Origin: an uncultured Ruminococcus sp.
Lineage (GTDB): Bacteria; Bacillota; Clostridia; Oscillospirales; Ruminococcaceae
Reading direction: 5' to 3'
Length of the DNA: 15,295 bases
Assembly: GCA_946537565.1 (NCBI GenBank)
Contig: CAMNFW010000022.1
Coordinates: 1-15,295 of the forward strand
The notes under the pieces are model-generated. The model saw nothing but the letters and a program-made list of their open reading frames with translations, searched no databases and was not told where the DNA came from. Both the position numbers and the translations under genes were made by a program. Shown in pieces: positions 6,750 through 12,475 of this stretch; positions within the stretch are counted from its first letter, which is position 1, and each line of letters opens with the position of its first letter.

Positions 6750-7475
6750 ATGGATATCAGCAAAATGCAGGAAAAATTATTAGAACAGCAGAATGAACTG
6801 AAAGAGAAAATTTCTCTTTGTGACAGCTTTGAGCCTGAAAAACTGAAAACAGCTGCCGGCGTTGATCTTGCATATTGGGAGGAAAACAGCGGGGAATATG
6901 CTGTGTGCTGTATCGTTATCATTGATATTGAGACCCGTAAGACCGTTGAGAAAAAGCATTTCAGCGGAAAGATCGAAGTCCCGTATATGCCAGGTTTTCT
7001 TGCATTCAGAGAGCTTCCGCTAATACTCAAAACAGTTGAGCTTCTCGAAACCGAACCGGATATCTACATTTTTGACGGCAACGGCTATCTGCATCCACGC
7101 CATATGGGAATAGCTACTCACGCTTCGTTTTATCTTAACAAGCCTACAATTGGCATCGCTAAGACCTATTTCCGGGTTGACAAAATGACAGATTACACCG
7201 AGCCGGAAAATGAAGCCGGAAGCTATACTGATATTGTCATCGGCGGTGAAGTGTTCGGCAGAGCATTAAGGACGCATAAAAATGTGAAGCCAGTGTTTGT
7301 GTCAGCCGGAAACTTCATAACACTTGATACCGCCTGCGGCCTGGCAATGAAGCTGACTGACAAGGAAAGCCATATACCGGTGCCGACACGTTTTGCTGAT
7401 CTTGAGACTCATATCCAAAGAGATGCCATGAGATCTAAAGCTTCGGGAGATGTTTCGCAGCAGCCGGAAAAATGA
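6750..7475 (+). CDS. nfi: Endonuclease V (deoxyinosine-specific)
   Basis: A 241-residue protein with the full endonuclease V pattern: GVDLAY with D39, PYMPGFLAFRELP (78-90) with E88, and DGNGYLHPRHMG (109-120) with D109. These acidic residues correspond to the family's metal-binding site. GIAKTY (135-140), VSAGNFITLDTA (184-195) and PVPTRFAD (210-217) also match. The enzyme cuts the second phosphodiester bond 3' of deoxyinosine and starts repair of deaminated adenine. N188 stands where many members have His (VSPGH). AAGGAG (6736-6741) is eight bases before ATG. A polar, charged tail of about 20 residues follows the conserved core. The next gene begins 71 bp later without a clear terminator, so partial co-transcription is possible. 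Confidence 0.93.
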   Translation: MDISKMQEKLLEQQNELKEKISLCDSFEPEKLKTAAGVDLAYWEENSGEYAVCCIVIIDIETRKTVEKKHFSGKIEVPYMPGFLAFRELPLILKTVELLETEPDIYIFDGNGYLHPRHMGIATHASFYLNKPTIGIAKTYFRVDKMTDYTEPENEAGSYTDIVIGGEVFGRALRTHKNVKPVFVSAGNFITLDTACGLAMKLTDKESHIPVPTRFADLETHIQRDAMRSKASGDVSQQPEK

Positions 7476-7546
7476 ATGCGCTTGAATTTTAATATGCCGC
7501 AGGAATATATTTATAATTTTAATTTTGTGGATCTGAGGTGTTTGAG

Positions 7547-8209
7547 ATGAAAAAATTATTTAAGGCAATAAGAAGTGCGGATATTGAAACGGTTGAACAG
7601 CTCATCAGGAAAAAGCCTGAGCTTGTAAACTGTACTGCAAAACAGCCGCCTAAAAAAGATGATGGTCAGTCACCGCTGCAAGTGGCATTAAAAACCGGAA
7701 ATACCGCAATTGCAGAGCTGCTGATCGATAACGGGGCAGATGTGAACTTTATGGAGGACGAGAGCTGCTGCAATGAATGGAGAACTCCGGCGCTTCATGA
7801 TGCCATAAACTGCGCTGTAATGCAAAGCCGCTGGAATACCGACAGTGAATATATGGGATTCCGGGTGTATTCAACTAAGGAAAAAGCCGAAGCAGCACTT
7901 TCAATTCTAAAGAAAATGATAGCAGCCGGAGCTGATGCAAATGCAGTTGATTCATACGGTAATTCATGCCTGAACCGGTTTGCTTTGCAGGCTGGACAGA
8001 TACTTCCGCCTTATGACTATGTTGCTCACTGTGAAGGCAAGGGAAGAGTTTTCACACCGGAATTGCATGAAGACCTTAAGAATATACTTGCGGTATTGAA
8101 AGATGCCGGAGCTGATGCAGAATATACTGCGCCGAATATCGGCAGTTCCATGCTCAGCTTTTATAGAGAGGGAGCAGTCTCGGTATTATTCAGGGAAGTA
8201 TTTGGCTGA
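7547..8209 (+). CDS. Ankyrin-repeat protein
   Basis: A 220-residue protein without signal peptide or membrane segment. Ankyrin-type units are visible at about 1-30 (LFKAIRSADIETVEQLI), 41-70 (QSPLQVALKTGNTAIAELLI then DNGADVN), 112-145 (ILKKMIAAGADANAVDSYGN) and about 173-195 (ILAVLKDAGADAEYT). Between units are insertions, including a Cys/Trp-containing stretch at 70-105. Ankyrin repeats mediate protein binding; no catalytic motif is visible and the partner is unknown. The start is ATG 7547, with GAGG (7535-7538) eight bases upstream; an in-frame GTG at 7538 overlaps that RBS and is unlikely. No convincing promoter lies in the 71-bp gap before it, though TATAAT occurs at 7512-7517. The kinase gene begins 64 bp downstream. 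Confidence 0.8.
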   Translation: MKKLFKAIRSADIETVEQLIRKKPELVNCTAKQPPKKDDGQSPLQVALKTGNTAIAELLIDNGADVNFMEDESCCNEWRTPALHDAINCAVMQSRWNTDSEYMGFRVYSTKEKAEAALSILKKMIAAGADANAVDSYGNSCLNRFALQAGQILPPYDYVAHCEGKGRVFTPELHEDLKNILAVLKDAGADAEYTAPNIGSSMLSFYREGAVSVLFREVFG

Positions 8210-8273
8210 TAACAGTTTGTTAAAACAGACAGCCGGCATTTAAAGCTGAGAAAAAACTGTCAGGAGGAGAAAT

Positions 8274-9653
8274 ATGCAGGAGCTTATCCAACGGATAGGA
8301 ATACCTCTTTTTATTCAGGTCGTGATAGAGCTGTGGAACAGTGTGATATTGCTTATCATGATCTTTTTGATACAGATAAGAGGAAATATAAATAATCGCA
8401 AGGCTGATTATGATATCCCGTACACGAAGGAAATAGTAATATTTTTTAATGCCGTCTTTTTATACAATCTGGTCGATGTGACAGGTGTTATTTTTATTGG
8501 AAGCAAAAGCACTTTAAGCTATTGGCTTGTGAGGATATTTGTTTTTCTTTACTATGCAGCAGGAGCATTTCAGACACTTTTTTTCCTGGAGCTTATCAAG
8601 AGATATGTTGCTGAGAAAAATGGTATAAAATGGCTGAAAAAAACTGTGCTGGCAATGCAGATTCTACAGGCACCGGGGCTTATTCTGCTTGCCGCAACAC
8701 CGTTTACAGGAGCGCTTTACAGCTTCGATCCAGACAACAATTACGAAAGAGGAAAGCTGTTTTTTCTGTGGCACGGAATGTCGATAATAACTTTTCTGTT
8801 CATAATCATAGTATATATCACTCAGAGAAAAAAGGCAGACCTTTTTTTGCGGCAGGTAATAGTTACAGCCTCGGTTCTGCCGATGATAGGATTTTTATTG
8901 AATACAAGCGATTTGGAAATGAGCTTCAACAACATTTCAGTGTCCGCAGCCGCACTTATAATATACATCTTTTTTGAAACTCACAGGGCGAATGTAACGA
9001 TACAGAGATCCCATGAGCTTGATCTTCTGAAAACTCAGCTGGCTGAAAAAAAGCTTGCTCTGGAGCAAAGTAAAAATGCAGTGCTTATGGCACAGATCCA
9101 GCCTCATTTCATCAATAATTCCCTCATGGCACTGCGGTCGAGATGTACGGATTGTCCTGAAATATATGACAGCCTCACAAAATTTTCAAGATATCTGCGC
9201 TCTCATTTCGATGCGATAAGCGATACTAAAATGATAACCTTTGAACAGGAAATGGAAAACGTGGAAGCATATCTTGATCTGGAGAGGGAGAATTTTGGTG
9301 AACGGCTTAAGGTCGAATACTGCATTGAGTGTGACAGTTTTTTTGTACCGGCATTGTCGGTGCAGCCGCTGGTAGAGAATGCAGTCCGCCACGGTATCGG
9401 TACATATGAAGAGGGCGGAACCTTGTTCATCAAGTCATTCAGGAAAAATGATGTTATCTGTATAGAGATAATTGACAGCGGTCAGGGAGTAAGCAGCATC
9501 ACTGAACAGCAGAAAAAACGGCGTGGAATCGGCATAAGAAATGTTCGTGCAAGGCTTCAGCTCATGGATATGGGCGATCTTGAAATAATACCCGGCGAAC
9601 ACGGAATGACCGCAAGGATAACGATAAGAAAAATCAAAGGAGGAGCAGAATGA
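8274..9653 (+). CDS. LytS/YesM-type sensor histidine kinase
   Basis: A 459-residue membrane kinase. Six or seven hydrophobic segments span about 10-235 (for example 17-34, 55-75, 84-106, 122-143, 168-183, 195-210, 222-235). A predicted coiled coil follows (about 243-272), then a His_kinase (PF06580-type) domain with the phospho-acceptor in AQIQPHFINNSLMALRSR (H278), and an ATPase domain with N-box PLVENAVRHG (365-374), DSGQG (401-405) and GIGIRNVRARL (418-428). It should autophosphorylate on H278 and pass the phosphate to the next gene's product. AGGAGG (8262-8267) is six bases before ATG. The stop codon overlaps the regulator start by four bases, so the pair is translationally coupled. A weak promoter-like TTGTTA/TTTAAA pair lies at 8217-8244. 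The signal sensed is unknown. Confidence 0.92.
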   Translation: MQELIQRIGIPLFIQVVIELWNSVILLIMIFLIQIRGNINNRKADYDIPYTKEIVIFFNAVFLYNLVDVTGVIFIGSKSTLSYWLVRIFVFLYYAAGAFQTLFFLELIKRYVAEKNGIKWLKKTVLAMQILQAPGLILLAATPFTGALYSFDPDNNYERGKLFFLWHGMSIITFLFIIIVYITQRKKADLFLRQVIVTASVLPMIGFLLNTSDLEMSFNNISVSAAALIIYIFFETHRANVTIQRSHELDLLKTQLAEKKLALEQSKNAVLMAQIQPHFINNSLMALRSRCTDCPEIYDSLTKFSRYLRSHFDAISDTKMITFEQEMENVEAYLDLERENFGERLKVEYCIECDSFFVPALSVQPLVENAVRHGIGTYEEGGTLFIKSFRKNDVICIEIIDSGQGVSSITEQQKKRRGIGIRNVRARLQLMDMGDLEIIPGEHGMTARITIRKIKGGAE

Positions 9654-10351
9654 TAACATTATCTGTGGACGATCAGAAATCAGTGACCGATCTTATGCTG
9701 TATATGCTGAATCGCATCGACCCTAACGGTACACATATGAGCGCATCAAATATGAAGCAGGCGATGGAGCTTCTGAATGATGAAGTGCAGATTCTTTTCC
9801 TTGACATTGAAATGCCGGGAATGAACGGGATCGACGCAGTTCCTGTTCTGAAAGAGAAGTACAAAAAACTGAACATCATTTATGTAACAGGGCATCCGGA
9901 GTATGTATTTGATGCAGTAAAAATGCACCCCAGCGGATTTTTGATAAAGCCGGTTTGTGAAGAAGATATTATCCATGAGCTGCATGAGCTGAGGTTTCCT
10001 TTAGACCTTGAAAGGAGTCCGCTTAAGGTGCAGTGCAGTCCATTTGCGCTGTTTGTGAACGGAAAGCCCTTTGACTTTGATCGGGGACTGACGATAGAGC
10101 TGTTTGCCTACCTTATATATAAGGAAGGGGCATTTTGCACGAACGGAGAGCTTATCGGTATCTTGTGGGGAGGAAATCCTGACAAGCAGGGAAATCTCCG
10201 GCAGCTGATACTTAACATGAGAAACTGCCTTAAGGAGATAGGTGCAGAAAATATCATTGTAAAAAAATACGGCAAGGTCGGAGTTGATATGGACGCAATT
10301 GAATGCGCAGGCAGTCCGAAGGATATTCTTGACCAGTATCATTGGTACTAA
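9650..10351 (+). CDS. Response regulator with winged-helix output domain
   Basis: A 233-residue regulator. The receiver domain (about 1-115) has the acidic pair D7/D8, phospho-acceptor D52 in FLDIEMPGMNGIDA, T80 and K100-P101. The C-terminal region (about 118-218) looks like the OmpR/SARP winged helix: LTIELFAYLIYKEGAFCTNGE, LWGGN, LRQLILNMRNCLKEIG and a terminal hairpin IIVKKYGKVGVDMDAI. No bacterial transcriptional activation domain follows the winged helix. LytS-type kinases usually partner LytTR or AraC-type regulators, so this output domain is a less common pairing. ATG overlaps the kinase TGA (ATGA, 9650-9653). No terminator follows. The nearest downstream target is the surface-protein operon, and an 11-bp-phased direct repeat lies just beyond the stop codon. 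Control of that operon is inferred from position only. Confidence 0.88.
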   Translation: MITLSVDDQKSVTDLMLYMLNRIDPNGTHMSASNMKQAMELLNDEVQILFLDIEMPGMNGIDAVPVLKEKYKKLNIIYVTGHPEYVFDAVKMHPSGFLIKPVCEEDIIHELHELRFPLDLERSPLKVQCSPFALFVNGKPFDFDRGLTIELFAYLIYKEGAFCTNGELIGILWGGNPDKQGNLRQLILNMRNCLKEIGAENIIVKKYGKVGVDMDAIECAGSPKDILDQYHWY

Positions 10352-10369
10352 TCCACAAAGACTTATAAC

Positions 10370-10388
10370 AAATATGTCATAAATATGT
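10370..10388 (+). repeat. Direct repeat AAATATGT phased by 11 bp
   Basis: AAATATGT occurs at 10370-10377 and 10381-10388, one helical turn apart; 13-bp windows around them agree at 10 positions. A degenerate third copy starts near 10410. They lie between the response regulator gene and the promoter-like element of the surface operon, where an activator would bind. The tract is AT-rich, so chance is possible. Confidence 0.35.
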
Positions 10389-10442
10389 AAAAGATTTTTC
10401 TGATAATTTATGAATATTATAACGGTTTTGTAACACTTTGTA

Positions 10443-10451
10443 TGATATAAT
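10443..10451 (+). promoter_or_regulatory. Extended -10 promoter of the surface-protein operon
   Basis: TGATATAAT: a perfect TATAAT (10446-10451) with upstream TG. There is no good -35 at 16-18 bp (CGGTTT at 10423-10428 is poor), as expected of an activator-dependent promoter. The predicted transcript starts about 35 bp before the first gene. Confidence 0.5.
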
Positions 10452-10492
10452 AATAATGAAAAAGAAAACAGATGATTTCCTGCTGAGAATAT

Positions 10493-11089
10493 GTGCCGGA
10501 GGTGGTACAAATAGCAACTTCAGAAACTGAAAAATATCAGACTGATCCCAATAATACTGATAAGCCAGAGAAGCCAGGAGATAAGAAAAAACATCGCCCT
10601 CCTATGACACCGATACAGATATTTCTGGTCAATTTATTGATAGTTATCATAGTGGTGTGGCTGCTTTTCGGCTTTGTTATCGGCGCAGCCACCGCTCCGA
10701 ATAACGATATGTCACCTAATATAAAATCAAAGGATCTCCTGATCTACTACAGACTCGACAAAGCCTACAGCGCACAGGATACGGTGGTCTTTGTGAAAAA
10801 CGGCACCACCTATATCGGAAGAGTTGTCGCAGTTTCCGGAGACAGCGTTGAAATATCGGACGATGAACAGCTTATCATCAATAATAATATAGTTTCTGAA
10901 CCGGAAATACGTTCTTCAACTCCACGCTATGAAGGCTTTGTGGAATATCCGGTAAGTCTTGGAAAAGATGAGTATTTCATTCTTGCAGATTCACGCAGCG
11001 GCGCTGAGGACAGCCGGTATTTCGGCACTGTCAGCCGTTCGGAAATAAACGGAAAGGTCGTCACCGTGATCCGCAGACACGGCATATGA
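10493..11089 (+). CDS. Inactive signal-peptidase-I-like protein (SipA-type)
   Basis: Up to 198 residues: a Pro/Lys/Asp-rich cytoplasmic segment (about 8-37), one membrane helix (40-64) and an extracellular type I signal peptidase fold. NNDMSPNIKSKDLLIYY aligns with the Ser motif of active enzymes, but D72 (GAT) replaces the nucleophile. YIGRVVAVSGDSVEI aligns with the Lys motif, but G109 (GGA) replaces the general base. The late conserved box is retained (ADSRSGAEDSRYFG, 165-178). The same Asp/Gly substitution is known in SipA of Streptococcus pyogenes pilus islands, which is needed for pilus assembly. The protein is probably an assembly partner of the downstream sortase, not a peptidase. The start is uncertain: GTG 10493 lacks an upstream RBS, while a strong RBS precedes ATA 10511. 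The sortase gene starts 19 bp later. Confidence 0.85.
   Translation: MPEVVQIATSETEKYQTDPNNTDKPEKPGDKKKHRPPMTPIQIFLVNLLIVIIVVWLLFGFVIGAATAPNNDMSPNIKSKDLLIYYRLDKAYSAQDTVVFVKNGTTYIGRVVAVSGDSVEISDDEQLIINNNIVSEPEIRSSTPRYEGFVEYPVSLGKDEYFILADSRSGAEDSRYFGTVSRSEINGKVVTVIRRHGI
10498..10506 (+). promoter_or_regulatory. RBS with no normal start codon at proper spacing
   Basis: GGAGGTGGT matches the anti-Shine-Dalgarno complement at eight of nine positions. It lies inside the longest reading of the SipA-like frame, after GTG 10493 and overlapping GTG 10502. The in-frame codon at normal spacing is ATA 10511. Confidence 0.6.
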
Positions 11090-11108
11090 AAAGGCGGCGA
11101 AGGATTAT

Positions 11109-12446
11109 ATGGATTGGCTGAACAAATTTGCAAAAGCAGCAAATACAATTCTTATGATAATAGTTGCATTTGCAGCAGCGATTATGCTTGTATCAGGACT
11201 TTATGTCCTTAATGATATATTTTACACAAATCGTACCGCTTTCATTTCCTATGACCTGCTGAAATACAGACCTGTGATCCAGGAAGAAGCTGACGGCGAA
11301 AACTATTCATTTGCCGAGCTTAAAGAGATAAATCCTGATACCGTTGGCTGGATAGAAATGTTCGGCACAAATATCAATTATCCGGTGGTGCAGGGGAATA
11401 ATAATCTGGAGTATCTGAATAAGGATATTTTCGGCTACAGCACCCTGACCGGTTCAATATACCTTGCAGCTGAAAACAATAATGATCTCAGCGACTGGTA
11501 TAACATGATCTACGGTCATCATATGGATAACGGTGCAATGTTCGGTGATATTGAAAAATATCTTGACCCGGATTATTTCTCTTCCCACAGCGACGGTATT
11601 ATCCAGACGGAAAACGGCGATTACAGTATCCATGTATTTGCCTGTGTCCGGACAAATGCCTATGAGGATACGGTTTATCAGCTCCAGGACGGTTCGGAGG
11701 AGCATTACCCGATATTAAAAGAGTATATCTCAGATAATGCGGTAAACCAGTCTGAAATACCGGAAGAGCTGAATGATGCTCATCTGCTGGGAATGTCAAC
11801 CTGTGCAGATGCAGTCACAGACGGAAGGATAGTTCTTTTTGCCAGTGTCAGTCCGTGGGACGAAGCAGCAGACGGCTCGGCAGCTGACCGCATCACAAGT
11901 GCTGATAAAGATGAAAAAGAACCTCGGCATCTTTTTGCTGTGGGACATTCAGTTCAGGGCGGAAAATGGTCGTTCCTGAATCTGATGTGTGTGATATGTA
12001 CATTTCTTACACTGCTGCCGGTATGGGCTTTAAGAAGAAAATTCGGACAATTATCCTATTCAAGGAAAATGTGCCGGAAGCTTCAGGAACAGCTGGACGA
12101 GAAAAAGAAAAATGCTCCGGACAGTGATGAGCCGGCAGGAAATGACGAACCAGCTGAGATTGATGAGCCGGCAGATAATGAAAAAGAACAGACTGTAAAT
12201 GATCTCAGGCATTTTCTTAGAAAAAGCCGCATAGGTATAATAATCGAGGCAGTGATACTTATCGCTGCGGTGATAGTTTTTCTTATGACAGAGGATATCA
12301 CAGCAAGAATGGGTATCCGTGACCGCTGGACGGGACTTATGATACTGATAGCAGCTGCTGCGCTGACGGTCGATATCATCTGTCTGCGGTACAGAGGTAT
12401 TCTTCCGGAGGCGGAAGAATACAACGGAGAGAACAGCGAAAATTGA
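11109..12446 (+). CDS. Class B-like sortase with C-terminal membrane extension
   Basis: A 445-residue transpeptidase. An N-terminal membrane anchor (about 12-35) is followed by a sortase core (about 65-250) with class B features: VGWIEMFGTNINYPVVQ (79-95), YGHHMDNGAMF with H137, LGMSTC with C232 and DGRIVLFA with R240. Sortases cut a C-terminal sorting motif and link the protein to peptidoglycan or to another pilin. After the core come about 195 extra residues: a membrane segment (about 287-307), a charged linker with repeated DEPA-type units (about 339-356), and two more hydrophobic segments (about 375-393 and 408-425). Ordinary class B sortases end soon after the core. A GAAGGA RBS (11099-11104) precedes ATG at short spacing. 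It lies between the SipA-like gene and the large surface protein, its likely substrate. Confidence 0.9.
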   Translation: MDWLNKFAKAANTILMIIVAFAAAIMLVSGLYVLNDIFYTNRTAFISYDLLKYRPVIQEEADGENYSFAELKEINPDTVGWIEMFGTNINYPVVQGNNNLEYLNKDIFGYSTLTGSIYLAAENNNDLSDWYNMIYGHHMDNGAMFGDIEKYLDPDYFSSHSDGIIQTENGDYSIHVFACVRTNAYEDTVYQLQDGSEEHYPILKEYISDNAVNQSEIPEELNDAHLLGMSTCADAVTDGRIVLFASVSPWDEAADGSAADRITSADKDEKEPRHLFAVGHSVQGGKWSFLNLMCVICTFLTLLPVWALRRKFGQLSYSRKMCRKLQEQLDEKKKNAPDSDEPAGNDEPAEIDEPADNEKEQTVNDLRHFLRKSRIGIIIEAVILIAAVIVFLMTEDITARMGIRDRWTGLMILIAAAALTVDIICLRYRGILPEAEEYNGENSEN

Positions 12447-12460
12447 AAGAAACTGAACAT

Positions 12461-12469
12461 GGAGGTGAT
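12461..12469 (+). promoter_or_regulatory. Perfect extended Shine-Dalgarno of the large surface protein
   Basis: GGAGGTGAT is fully complementary to the 16S rRNA 3' end over nine bases and precedes GTG 12476 by six bases. It fixes a GTG start for a very long gene. Confidence 0.85.
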
Positions 12470-12475
12470 GCAAAA

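Noticed and set aside
6586..6783. A 65-codon + strand reading frame with a hydrophobic middle, upstream of and overlapping the endonuclease V start
   Set aside because: It begins at GTG or at ATG 6604 with a mediocre RBS, its hydrophobicity comes from T-runs, and it overlaps a well-supported gene by 34 bp. A leader peptide cannot be excluded but is not supported.
7538..7546. GTG start three codons earlier for the ankyrin protein
   Set aside because: The GTG overlaps the GAGG that serves as RBS for ATG 7547.
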